A stretch of 43,329 nucleotides of DNA from the IMG/VR virus record IMGVR_UViG_3300031885_000037, positions 1 to 43,329 of that record. One strand, 5' to 3'. This document shows, one piece after another, positions 15,959-24,311 of the stretch. Made by a program: the position numbers and the translations under genes. The stretch comes from a virus. Within the stretch, counting starts at the first letter, position 1. The number at the start of each line of letters is the position of its first letter. Under the pieces are notes generated by a model that did no database searches, was not told where the DNA came from, and worked only from the letters and a program-made list of their open reading frames with translations.

Positions 15959-16450
15959 TCACACCTCCACCGCCAATCGGTAATAGAGAGCCAAGTCCCG
16001 ATATTGACCGTTGGCGAAAACATACTTTTCTTTTATCCCGACCTTCTTGAATTCGAGCTTCCCCAAGATCGCTTCCGACGTCTCGTTCGGCAGGATCACG
16101 TACGAGGAGAAACTATGGATGGAATATCGTTTGATGATGTCGAATTTAATCTTTTCAAATAGCGGACTCAGTTTATGCTGCGCCCGGTTCTTCGGATCGA
16201 ACATGACCGCGCTCAACGTCGCGTTCCGGTAGGGCATCACGTTGTCGAACCATACGGCGCCGATGGGTTCCGGCTTTCCCTGCTCGAAAATCCCGTAGAT
16301 GATCGTCCTCATGTCGTACAGTTGGAGCGCGATCTCATTTATTCCAACCGAATCGTCAAAGACCCGCTGATGAATCTCCGGGGTCAACAGTTGGTTTATG
16401 ATGTAGTTCACCTGGATCATGTTCTTTTCTAAAAACTTTATTCCTGCCAT
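15959..16450 (-). CDS. GNAT-fold protein in the virion module
   Basis: A 163-residue protein with the strand-helix order of GNAT acetyltransferases: IIYGIFEQGKPEPIGAVWF as strands 2-4, an arginine/alanine-poor acetyl-CoA loop region near 85-95 (FDPKNRAQHKLSP) and a final YVFANGQYRDLALYY strand. The classical Q/RxxGxG/A loop is degenerate, so it may not bind acetyl-CoA. GNAT-like proteins occur among the internal-protein genes of T7-like phages, for example gp13, and a structural or assembly role is as likely as catalysis. The stop is just before the start of the Gly-rich gene. Confidence 0.7.
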   Translation of the reverse strand: MAGIKFLEKNMIQVNYIINQLLTPEIHQRVFDDSVGINEIALQLYDMRTIIYGIFEQGKPEPIGAVWFDNVMPYRNATLSAVMFDPKNRAQHKLSPLFEKIKFDIIKRYSIHSFSSYVILPNETSEAILGKLEFKKVGIKEKYVFANGQYRDLALYYRLAVEV

Positions 16451-16493
16451 TCCCTTCTCCTATGCCGCCAAGTTCGCCATCGCCTTTGTTATT

Positions 16494-18275
16494 TTATTCA
16501 TCTGTTTCATAAACCCCAGAGAGTGTCATTACGATTGCACCAGATTCCCAAGATGTAGCGGCGTTTAGCCCCTCTAATACTGGAGTTGTGCTATTGGCTG
16601 GATACCTCCAATAAGCGGGATTTGTATTGCTATAAATTGTGCCATTAAAATTTACCGCTCCAGCTGTCAAGATAGCCCCGGTCCCATCGCTTGCAGACCC
16701 AAAGGGCAACCCCTGCAAACCCCAGGTTCCCGAAGCACTTGGCGCACCATTGGCTTTATAGAAAGACATTTTGATAAAAACCAATCTGCCTTTTTTAATA
16801 AAAGTTCCAACCGCTTCAGTTGGGGAAGTAATTTCTGTAGTCCCCTGGAATAACCTTGGAATCCAGGTTCCATTAGATTCCCATTTTACCCTTCCCAAAT
16901 AATTAAGAGGACCACCAACAACAAATCCACCTCCTGCAACTTCTTCATTATTGATATCAAGGCAGTTGATAATCGCATTTGCTAAATTGATAGTTGTGGA
17001 TATATAGTTCCCGATAAAAGTCAAATTATCTTGGGCAGTATTTACATCTATCGGTTGACATAGATAATTTCCGATAAACGTAGTTGGAGTAACCTTTGTA
17101 GCCTCGCCATCCAATATAGCAAAATGTCTTCCGATTCCTCCCTCGGATTGACAACCCTCAATAATAATAGTGCCTGAGTGATCAGAAATATGGACTGCTG
17201 CCCCAGAATTGTTTGCCCTTCCACCAAAAGCTATCGATTCTAATTTTATCCATCCACATCTTTCTAAATCTATACCAGTTGTGTAAACGTGTATTGCTCC
17301 ATTTCGTATTGTTGAATAAGCTATATGAATAGAATTGAGAGTAATCCCTTTGTTGCAGAAATCAAAATAGAATTTCTCAATTACCCAACCATCCGTGTTT
17401 CCAGCATCTTCAAAGTTCCTATCAAAAGCGATCGCAGTTTCACAGTTTCGGATAGAAAAGTTCTCAAGAAAATTCCTTTGACTATTTTTAGCTCCTATAA
17501 CCAAAGGAGTATTGGTCTCAATATCAAACCCAATAAGCGTTGATGGTCCTTCCTCAGCATATGTTCCCTCAAGACTTATTCCATCCCAATTTAATCCCCA
17601 GGTATTGCTTAGAGATACCATTGTTCCAGTATTACCACCAAGCCAAACTAACGTAGTCCCCCGATTTATGGCCGGCGTATCAGTCCCATACATACCACTC
17701 CCGCCAATTCCTTTATATTTTACATTGGAATAGCCAATAAAGGGACCTGAAATACCATACTCTAAACTTACCGCCTTGAAAGTTCCTCCCCCAGAATTGT
17801 TTAGACATTTGCTTGCAGCATTGAGCGCATCAATATCATCGATTGCTCTATCACCAACTGCTCCCCACCATTCTGGATAAACTTCTTTTACCGCACCCGC
17901 GCCGAACACAACCTTGCCCGTCCCCGCGCAGGAGAATATCTTCGTCAATCCCGCGTCGATATTTCCGTTGATCGTGACCGTCTTTCCAGTAGCAATGCTC
18001 AAAAATCCGGCGGGGCCGAATTTTAGCGTCAGAGTGGTCGGAGTCGCTATGCTTCCAGCGACGGGTTGGTTGTCCGGAATGTAGAGAGTCGTGACGGCAT
18101 TTCCGACGGCCGCAACCGCGATCGCAAAACTCGAAAAAAAGTTGACGTTTATCATTTCCGGACGGTTGTTGATATGGCGCGTGATACTGTCGAATTGGTC
18201 TTTCACGGACGAAAAAGCCCTATTGAGGTTTTCGTCCTCCGTCCTGGCATACTTAAAGAGATTCCTGATAGGCAT
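16494..18275 (-). CDS. Tailspike, right-handed beta-helix
   Basis: A 593-residue protein. Residues 1-50 form an N-terminal virion-binding segment (RTEDENLNRAFSSVKDQFDSI), 50-130 a beta-rich neck (NGNIDAG, FGAGAVKE) and then VYPEWWGAVGD (132-142), the hallmark that opens many pectate-lyase-like phage tailspikes. The rest has the Gly/Asn-rich short strands of a right-handed beta-helix and a C-terminal beta domain. It would bind and possibly cleave host surface polysaccharide. Base composition changes sharply at about 17880: the neck is GC-rich and the beta-helix is clearly AT-rich, which suggests the receptor module was swapped in. No catalytic residues could be assigned. Confidence 0.9.
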   Translation of the reverse strand: MPIRNLFKYARTEDENLNRAFSSVKDQFDSITRHINNRPEMINVNFFSSFAIAVAAVGNAVTTLYIPDNQPVAGSIATPTTLTLKFGPAGFLSIATGKTVTINGNIDAGLTKIFSCAGTGKVVFGAGAVKEVYPEWWGAVGDRAIDDIDALNAASKCLNNSGGGTFKAVSLEYGISGPFIGYSNVKYKGIGGSGMYGTDTPAINRGTTLVWLGGNTGTMVSLSNTWGLNWDGISLEGTYAEEGPSTLIGFDIETNTPLVIGAKNSQRNFLENFSIRNCETAIAFDRNFEDAGNTDGWVIEKFYFDFCNKGITLNSIHIAYSTIRNGAIHVYTTGIDLERCGWIKLESIAFGGRANNSGAAVHISDHSGTIIIEGCQSEGGIGRHFAILDGEATKVTPTTFIGNYLCQPIDVNTAQDNLTFIGNYISTTINLANAIINCLDINNEEVAGGGFVVGGPLNYLGRVKWESNGTWIPRLFQGTTEITSPTEAVGTFIKKGRLVFIKMSFYKANGAPSASGTWGLQGLPFGSASDGTGAILTAGAVNFNGTIYSNTNPAYWRYPANSTTPVLEGLNAATSWESGAIVMTLSGVYETDE

Positions 18276-18282
18276 TTTTACC

Positions 18283-19818
18283 CTATTTCTGCCCCGCGTA
18301 GTAGCCCCTGAAAATGAGCCCGTGGAGCTTCCAGCCCTGTGCGTTATTCGAGTCCTTGATCTTTACGGTAAACTCCTTTCCGAAACAGTCGATATCCCGG
18401 CACTCATACCGCCGGGTTCCCGCGTTTCCGGTCCCGATCACGGTATAGGAATAGGCATAGTTTTCGTTCATCTCGTTGGCAAGATTCAGAACGAAGGTGA
18501 TATTATCGCCGGTTAATTTTTCAATTAGAAAGTCGGCCTGGAGGACACGTTTGTTCCGGGACTTTTCCTTCCAGAACGTCGGCGCGGCCACGGCGTTTGA
18601 CTCATAGTTCGAAACCCCGTCCTGGTAGACGATGATCTTCTGCTCCTTGATGTATCCGTCCTTGTTTCCGATGATCGGCACGACGCACAGGCCGTAGCTT
18701 TTCCGCTCGTCCGGCGACAGCGTACTCAGGTCTTTCTCGAATTCACCGTAGGACGAATAGTTTTCAACCGTCAGCGATTTCTTGGATATAAGTTCTTCGG
18801 ATTTCACGTCATAGATGATCTGGACATCGTTGTAAGAGCTTCCGGATTTCGGATAGGTGAGGAAGAGGTGTCCTAGGTGCGGAAAGAATCTCGCCGCCGC
18901 CCGGTAATAATAGACCGGGTCGATCTCGTCGAGGATCAGCTTATTGAATTTCCGGTCGGAGACGGAGCGGGGGACATCGCCGCGAATGAACCTCATCAAA
19001 CCCTCTTTATCGAGGAAAAAGTGAACGTCCTTATTCCCGGTGAGCGTCCTGGCCGCCCATAGGCCGACCGAATCCGCGATAATTTGGGAGTAGAATCCCG
19101 GCGTCGGGTCCTCGCCGTAGATAATCCGGTGGATCGAATCATCGAGATAAACGATGATCTCGTTCTCCATGAGCAACCCGCCCCGGATGACGCCCTTGGC
19201 GTCGATGTCCAACTTGTATTCGTCGGGGAAAGAGTCGATGTCGCCGGGGTCCGATATCCAGACCCGTTGATAGTATTCCACCGTGCTTTCAATCGTCCGC
19301 AGAAGCACGAGGTGGGTCTTGTACTGGAGCAGGAACCGAGCTCTTAGATTATCGTCCTGCGGCGGGGCGAAGAGCTTGGCGATAGTCTCCCCCGTGTCCC
19401 AGTGCCAAACAAAGGTCGAATCGCTTTGGGTGAAGACAAATCTATCCTCGATATTGGCGAAACTGAAAACACTGTCGTTCCCGCCGTTGGTGATCGTCCC
19501 CAGGTTGTACCACTGGTTATCGGTCTTCAGGTAGTAGAGGTTTCTCGGAGCAGCCGCCATGAGGTACTTCGCACCCGTGCTGTATTTCCGGTAGATCGCC
19601 AGGCCCGTGATGTTCCGGTAGCCGTCGATGCCCCGCTGTGTGGAAATGCCGTTCAGGTAATCCGTACCCCGGAGCTTTTCGATCTTCCCGTTCCTGATGA
19701 GGATATTGTTGCCGTTCACAAGATAGAAAGACTCGTCTTCGGGCGGTAAATGCTCCGGCATAAGGTCGAGATTCAAACCTTGGAACCCGATCATCTCGCC
19801 GAGGACTTGAAAATCCAT
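18283..19818 (-). CDS. Tail nozzle/stabilisation-like beta-propeller protein
   Basis: A 511-residue protein made of repeated short beta strands with aromatic and Asp residues (AIYRKYSTGAKYLMAAA, NLYYLKTDNQWYNLG, SDSTFVWHWDTGET, RVWISDPGDIDSFP), the pattern of a beta-propeller. Podovirus tail proteins such as T7 gp12 and P22 gp10 have this type of fold and close the tail tube under the portal. The gene starts at 19818 after AAGGAGACACG and ends eight bases before the tailspike start. Fold assignment is moderately sure; the exact position in the tail is inferred from gene order. Confidence 0.7.
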   Translation of the reverse strand: MDFQVLGEMIGFQGLNLDLMPEHLPPEDESFYLVNGNNILIRNGKIEKLRGTDYLNGISTQRGIDGYRNITGLAIYRKYSTGAKYLMAAAPRNLYYLKTDNQWYNLGTITNGGNDSVFSFANIEDRFVFTQSDSTFVWHWDTGETIAKLFAPPQDDNLRARFLLQYKTHLVLLRTIESTVEYYQRVWISDPGDIDSFPDEYKLDIDAKGVIRGGLLMENEIIVYLDDSIHRIIYGEDPTPGFYSQIIADSVGLWAARTLTGNKDVHFFLDKEGLMRFIRGDVPRSVSDRKFNKLILDEIDPVYYYRAAARFFPHLGHLFLTYPKSGSSYNDVQIIYDVKSEELISKKSLTVENYSSYGEFEKDLSTLSPDERKSYGLCVVPIIGNKDGYIKEQKIIVYQDGVSNYESNAVAAPTFWKEKSRNKRVLQADFLIEKLTGDNITFVLNLANEMNENYAYSYTVIGTGNAGTRRYECRDIDCFGKEFTVKIKDSNNAQGWKLHGLIFRGYYAGQK

Positions 19819-19827
19819 CGTGTCTCC

Positions 19828-20121
19828 TTAAAAGATTTTTGCCAGAAGCCCGATGATTCCTTTCAGCGTCTCGGGACTCTGGAGGAAAATCCCCAAGAGG
19901 ATGGCGAATCCGAAAATGGCGCCGTACTTCGCGTACTTCGAGAGTTTGGCTTCCAACTTTTCCTGCCGTTTACATATGGCTTCCAGGTCGTTTGTCGCCA
20001 TAAGGAAGACCATCTGAGAGAGCAGCGAAAATTTCTCTTGAAGACATCGCCGTTCACTTTCGTGCGGACTGACCTCTTTCTGGATCGCCCTGATAAGCTC
20101 TCTGTATTTTTCGCTGTTCAT
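19828..20121 (-). CDS. Small membrane protein in the tail module
   Basis: A 97-residue protein with a charged helical N-terminus (about 1-65) and one or two hydrophobic C-terminal segments (AIFGFAILLGIFLQ at about 69-82; GIIGLLAKIF at the end). It could be a C-terminally anchored membrane protein. The layout loosely recalls XhlA-like proteins, but no clear motif supports that. It may also be a virion protein that meets the membrane at injection, or a second holin. Neighbours are both virion genes. Confidence 0.65.
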   Translation of the reverse strand: MNSEKYRELIRAIQKEVSPHESERRCLQEKFSLLSQMVFLMATNDLEAICKRQEKLEAKLSKYAKYGAIFGFAILLGIFLQSPETLKGIIGLLAKIF

Positions 20122-20126
20122 GGTCG

Positions 20127-20672
20127 TTACCTGTAGATGTAGAGTTTCGCCGAGGCGGAAAGCGACAGGAGTCCGAGTCCGCCGGGAAAATCATATCCGT
20201 TCGGCCCGAAGTCCAACGGGCCCATTTCGGCACCTGCCGCCGCGCCGGTATAGTAACCGCCCGCCAAGATTCTTCCGGCGGAGAATCCGGTATAAATCCT
20301 CCAGGAATAGACCTTGGCCGCCTCATTCGTGAGCGGGGTTCCGATAACTATAATGTTATCATCGTCCGTCCTGGTGCCGACGATGAACCATCCGAGGTTT
20401 AAGCTGTTCGAGGCGTAAATCTCGATCACGTCGCCGACCGCTACATCGGTCGTCTTAAAGTTTCCGGTCGAGGCGATATTGTTGGTAGACGTCACCGTGC
20501 AGGTTTGGGAATACTTCTCCGATTTTCTTTGTTGAAGGTTGCAGCTTTTCAATTCGCAGGCGTCTGCGGCGGCGGCCGGGTATAGGACGATTTTCCTTGC
20601 CTTGAACGGGCCGGGGACATAAACGCCGATTCCGTCCCACACGAAAATTTGCTGATTTGAAACGTTTGCCAT
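20127..20672 (-). CDS. Virion-associated protein, unknown
   Basis: A 181-residue, beta-rich protein with a strong start (GGAGGATACC before ATG 20672). It has an early WDG-VYVPGPFKARKIVLYP segment, a middle domain with Thr/Asn-rich strands, and a Gly-rich C-terminus (LGLLSLSASAKLYIYR). No Cys cluster or catalytic motif is seen. Its location between the repeat protein and the nozzle suggests a minor tail or decoration protein. Confidence 0.65.
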   Translation of the reverse strand: MANVSNQQIFVWDGIGVYVPGPFKARKIVLYPAAAADACELKSCNLQQRKSEKYSQTCTVTSTNNIASTGNFKTTDVAVGDVIEIYASNSLNLGWFIVGTRTDDDNIIVIGTPLTNEAAKVYSWRIYTGFSAGRILAGGYYTGAAAGAEMGPLDFGPNGYDFPGGLGLLSLSASAKLYIYR

Positions 20673-20682
20673 GGTATCCTCC

Positions 20683-22089
20683 CTAAGTGTTCATAACCGT
20701 TTTTTCTTTGATCCAGGCGGTCACGGTAGGCGCTCCGTCCTGCCAGTCCGTCAGGTCCGTTATTTCGTAGGTCGTGATGATATTCCCGGCCGTCCGTTTG
20801 GCGGAAAGTCTCTCCGAGAGAGAGACCGACTCACTCCCGCTGCCGATGATTTTCTTCCTGGTCGAATACGCTTCGGCCAGGAAACAGTCTTCGGCGACGA
20901 TCTTGCCGATCCCTTTCTGGTAGAATTCCTGCAATCCGATTTCTTCTTTGACCAGTTTATAGATTTTCTTGAAGTAGGACTCGGTCAGGAAGCACTCTTC
21001 CGATACTGTTTTCAAGCGGAGCCGGAATGTCGTATAGGACTCGGCCAGGAATATGTCTTCCTTTTTTGGAACGCTGATTTTCTTTCCCGTCGCTTCGCTC
21101 GCGCCGATACTCTCAACGACGGTCTTGTACTTCTTGATATTGATGTCGAGCACGATATCGTCCCAAAACCCGCGGCTCACCGTGTAGTCGTAGGAGTACC
21201 ACTGGGCGTTAAGCTCGCAGTTCCCGAACCAGGCTTCGCTCTGATAATAGGTCACGTCGCCGTCCCACCCGGAGGCTACCCAGGATTCAAGGGTTAGTGT
21301 ATAAGTCCCGGAACCGTTCATGTAACTTTTGATATCGAGGGCGTTCAGGATCGTCGTCCAATTCCCGTCGTAAAGATAGCCGTCATAAAGGGTCCAGGTA
21401 CCGCCATCGGTCTTGGAGAGCGTCACCTTGAAGTGTGCATGGCCCTGCTCGGGGCAAGAGATATTCACCAGGCCCTTTGCGTCCAGCGTGATCGTTGCCG
21501 TATGAGTGGCTCCGTAGATTTCGATGATTTTTTCTATCTTCGCGTATTTTTCTACCTGTGAATCCGCGTAACTCTTGACGTAGCAGTTCGGATTTTCGAT
21601 GGTGAATCCGTTGTTCGTCCATGGCCCGTAAGGTTCCTCGATTTTTTCGGTTTGGTTCGTTCTGTCGCAGGCCGCTCGCGATTCGGTCTGCAACATCAGT
21701 TTGTAGTTCCCCATCTGGCTGAAATGCGTGAGGATATCGTACTGATCGAGGATATTGTCTGATCCGGTTTGGGCCGTCTTTGTTTCTTCGGCCAGCGTCA
21801 CCCAGGACGAATCCGGCTTCTGGAGTTTGACCCGCGCCTTGACCGCTCCGTCAACGTAGTTCCCGGCCACGCTTTCATACCGCCTCCAGGCCGTGAGCTT
21901 CGCCAGGATGACCGTATCGGCAATATTGAACGGTTGTTGGATCGTGAAGACCTTGTAATCCGGGGCTGAAAGCGAGTCGCCCCTGATCCATTTGTACGTG
22001 GGATCCCAGTAGAACGGGTAGTCCGACGGTCCGTTTTCCCAGGAGTCGGTCCCGTTCGTGAAATCGGGATTCAGCAATTTATTGGACAT
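20683..22089 (-). CDS. Tail/adhesin protein with E-x-[IVC]-x-L-x-E repeats
   Basis: A 468-residue protein from ATG 22089 (an upstream in-frame Met at 22146 lies deep inside the previous gene). Residues 1-140 look like a carbohydrate-binding-type beta sandwich (LLNPDFTNGTDSWENG). Residues 150-320 are beta-rich with many Trp and Tyr. Residues about 326-430 contain six units of about 18-20 residues sharing Glu-[SED]-[IVC]-x-Leu-x-Glu-x-[YFL], for example EDIFLAESY, EECFLTESY and EDCFLAEAY. One unit also appears at the end of the LamG protein (MESIGVREKLL). A side fibre or tail-surface protein is likely. The start overlaps the LamG stop by eleven bases. Confidence 0.7.
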   Translation of the reverse strand: MSNKLLNPDFTNGTDSWENGPSDYPFYWDPTYKWIRGDSLSAPDYKVFTIQQPFNIADTVILAKLTAWRRYESVAGNYVDGAVKARVKLQKPDSSWVTLAEETKTAQTGSDNILDQYDILTHFSQMGNYKLMLQTESRAACDRTNQTEKIEEPYGPWTNNGFTIENPNCYVKSYADSQVEKYAKIEKIIEIYGATHTATITLDAKGLVNISCPEQGHAHFKVTLSKTDGGTWTLYDGYLYDGNWTTILNALDIKSYMNGSGTYTLTLESWVASGWDGDVTYYQSEAWFGNCELNAQWYSYDYTVSRGFWDDIVLDINIKKYKTVVESIGASEATGKKISVPKKEDIFLAESYTTFRLRLKTVSEECFLTESYFKKIYKLVKEEIGLQEFYQKGIGKIVAEDCFLAEAYSTRKKIIGSGSESVSLSERLSAKRTAGNIITTYEITDLTDWQDGAPTVTAWIKEKTVMNT

Positions 22090-23632
22090 CTTTCTGTATC
22101 TTCTCGGTTCGTTCCCAGGTCGTTGAAACCGGGGCGATCTCGTCATAAGGATTCGTGAGGATAAGGTTCCTGATGTCGATGTCGCCGTCGGCCTCCTGCT
22201 TCTTGGTTCTCAAGAGTTTTTCCCGAACGCCGATGGATTCCATGACCATTTTCTGAATGACCTCTCCGGCTATTTGACCCAATGCGGAGAGGGCCGGAAT
22301 GGATGAAAGGGTCAAGGCGGCAAACAGATCGGCCAGGGCGGCCGTGGAAATTCCGCCGGAGGTTGCCGTCGTAATTGCGGCATAGAGGTCAGCTATTGCA
22401 GCCGCCGACAACGCGGGACTAGACGCCAGCGACAACTCCCCGAACGCCGCTTTGAACACGGCAGCCGAGAGCGCCGGGGAGCTTGAGAGTGCCAGCGATT
22501 CATAAAAATCCGAGCCGCCAAGCGCGGCAAAAGCAGGATCGGAAGCAAGCGCCAGGCCCGCGATTAAATCGGCAATCGCGGCCATGACAGCCGCCGGAGT
22601 GCTGGCCAGCGTCAGGTTGTTGTAGAAATTGGCTATGGCGGACGCGGCTAGGGCGGGATTGCTCGCAAGAATCAAGCTTGGGAAGATATCGAGGACATGG
22701 GCCATGCTCACGGCAGGGTTGGATAATATCGTCACCGCACCCAAAAGGTCTGCTATCCCCGCCGGGCTGAGCGCGGGGGTCGAAGCGAATGCAACGCTTC
22801 CGAGTAAATCCGCCTGGGGGCTATGCGAGCAAGCCGGAGCCGAGGAGAAGGTGACGGCTTCGTTGTAGGTGCTGCCGCCCGCCGCCTTCAATGGAATCCA
22901 ATACGGGCTTTCCTCCTCGAACATCGCATAGGGGAAGGCGTAGAGCCAGGCGATTTCTTGGGCGGAAAGGGCGCGGTTATAAATCTGAACTTCGTCAATG
23001 ATTCCAGGCCAATACTTATCATCGGGAGATCCGCCATATTGACCTATGAGGTGATTTTGGGAAAATGTTGTAGGATAACTTATATTAGCTGTTATACCAG
23101 TTGTTGTTTGAAGAATTCCATTAACATATATTCGTACAGTTGAACCATCCCATGTGCCTATTATTTGATACGAAATATTTAGGGAAATAGGATTATTAGT
23201 TTTTGCATATATCCAACCACTATCACCATAAAGATAAAAATTAATATAATTACTAGAATCACCAACTAACATATATCCTTTGTTATTACTAAGCTTTCTA
23301 CTTGAAAAAATACCGGAGAAATTAGCCAAAGCACCCGTTCTTTTTACCCAAGCCACAACTGTCAAGCCCGTTGTTGGTTCCAATACAGATGAAGCCCCCA
23401 CGTCCATACAATCATTAGAACCATCAAAATCTAATGCACCCCCATGCAATGACCCAACCCAATCCGTCGCCGGGTCCATATTTGTAAGAGTACCGAGATT
23501 CCCTTGCCCGGAATAATCATGCGCCTTGTCTCCGCTTCCTTCATTCAACAACCAACAGCCGACAAGCCCCCGCGCAAGAGGATGATCTCTCTTTAATTGT
23601 GCGCCGACCGGGGGCTTGATGATGCCTGACAT
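22079..23632 (-). CDS. LamG-domain adhesin with ten 20-residue repeats
   Basis: A 517-residue protein. Residues 18-235 form a LamG/concanavalin-like jelly roll (LVGCWLLNEGSG, GALDFDGSNDCMDVG, YMLVGDSSNYINFYLYG, IIDEVQIYNRALSAQEI), a usual sugar-binding fold in phage adhesins. Residues 259-458 are ten repeats of exactly 20 residues with a consensus close to LxLASxPALSAAAIADLYA. A short tail shares the ESIGVRE unit with the next gene. Composition is AT-rich over the LamG core (about 23000-23480) and GC-rich on both sides, pointing to exchange of the binding domain. ATG 23632 is the only reasonable start. Confidence 0.8.
   Translation of the reverse strand: MSGIIKPPVGAQLKRDHPLARGLVGCWLLNEGSGDKAHDYSGQGNLGTLTNMDPATDWVGSLHGGALDFDGSNDCMDVGASSVLEPTTGLTVVAWVKRTGALANFSGIFSSRKLSNNKGYMLVGDSSNYINFYLYGDSGWIYAKTNNPISLNISYQIIGTWDGSTVRIYVNGILQTTTGITANISYPTTFSQNHLIGQYGGSPDDKYWPGIIDEVQIYNRALSAQEIAWLYAFPYAMFEEESPYWIPLKAAGGSTYNEAVTFSSAPACSHSPQADLLGSVAFASTPALSPAGIADLLGAVTILSNPAVSMAHVLDIFPSLILASNPALAASAIANFYNNLTLASTPAAVMAAIADLIAGLALASDPAFAALGGSDFYESLALSSSPALSAAVFKAAFGELSLASSPALSAAAIADLYAAITTATSGGISTAALADLFAALTLSSIPALSALGQIAGEVIQKMVMESIGVREKLLRTKKQEADGDIDIRNLILTNPYDEIAPVSTTWERTEKIQKDVQ
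22259..22858 (-). repeat. Ten 60-bp coding repeats
   Basis: Ten consecutive units of 60 bases encode the 20-residue repeats of the LamG protein (residues 259-458). The units keep exact length but differ in sequence. Each has an alternating hydrophobic strand (LTLAS), Pro-Ala, then an Ala-rich segment ending in Ala-Asp-[LF]-[YLF]. The even register suggests a regular solenoid or helical stalk. Confidence 0.85.
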
Positions 23633-23644
23633 TTTATTCGCCTA

Positions 23645-24007
23645 TCAGATTGCCGTTACCTCTGAACCTTCAACGCGGATCACGACATCCTGTCCGGTAT
23701 TGCTGCCGGAAATGACCTTGATATACTCGATTCCTATCGGGATCGGGATACTCCAGGATGTGACGATGGCATTGCCCAGCGTCGAGATAAGTATGCCGCC
23801 GATCTTGTAGTAATTCGTGCCGTCCGGCGATGCCCAAATCTGTGCCTGAGCCGCCACCGTCGGCCCGGTCGCGCCGTTCGTGATCTTGATATACAACTCC
23901 CCGCCGTATCCGTCGTCTATCGTCCAAACGCTGGATGTATGATCTCCGGCTGCTGCCGTCAAGGTCACGCTATCATCGAGAACCGTTACAACTTTTGTGC
24001 TTGCCAT
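23645..24007 (-). CDS. Small beta-rich virion protein
   Basis: A 120-residue protein with short alternating strands (TKVVTVLDDSVTLTAAAG, ELYIKITNGATGPTV, IEYIKVISGSNTG) and no Cys. The Gly/Thr/Val-rich composition suits a head-decoration or fibre-base protein. Similar small beta-sandwich proteins are common next to podovirus adhesin genes. The stop is thirteen bases before the LamG start. Function is not assigned. Confidence 0.65.
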   Translation of the reverse strand: MASTKVVTVLDDSVTLTAAAGDHTSSVWTIDDGYGGELYIKITNGATGPTVAAQAQIWASPDGTNYYKIGGILISTLGNAIVTSWSIPIPIGIEYIKVISGSNTGQDVVIRVEGSEVTAI

Positions 24008-24009
24008 TT

Positions 24010-24264
24010 TTACACCGCCTTCGGATCAGCCGCCATGATTTTTGTTTTAAGTGCCGCCGATGCAACCGTATTCGCCGATGCCTTCGTCTGCCAGAAATCC
24101 CGCGCAGCTATAGCTTTCGCTATAAAATCATTCACGCCGCCCGCGTCTTTCTTGGCTCGGCTTGAATAAACGAAGGTTCCCGCCGTCTCCGTCCATGTCG
24201 CTATAACCGTCCCCACGTCGTTACTGTCTTGGTCTAATATTACCTGAATATCCCATGCAGCCAT
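24010..24264 (-). CDS. Small hypothetical virion-region protein
   Basis: An 84-residue protein. It begins with a beta stretch (WDIQVILDQDSNDVGTVIATWT) and ends with an Ala/Lys-rich helical part (KAIAARDFWQTKASANTV). The start has AGGAGG upstream. It lies two bases before the next small virion gene. Nothing was recognised. Confidence 0.6.
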   Translation of the reverse strand: MAAWDIQVILDQDSNDVGTVIATWTETAGTFVYSSRAKKDAGGVNDFIAKAIAARDFWQTKASANTVASAALKTKIMAADPKAV

Positions 24265-24311
24265 GATTCCTCCTATTTACTCGATCATCCCGTCCTTTGC
24301 GATGAGCTGGA

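Noticed and set aside
16494-23632. Diversity-generating retroelement in the adhesin genes
   Set aside because: No reverse transcriptase and no template/variable repeat pair with A-specific changes was seen. The composition breaks are better explained by domain exchange.
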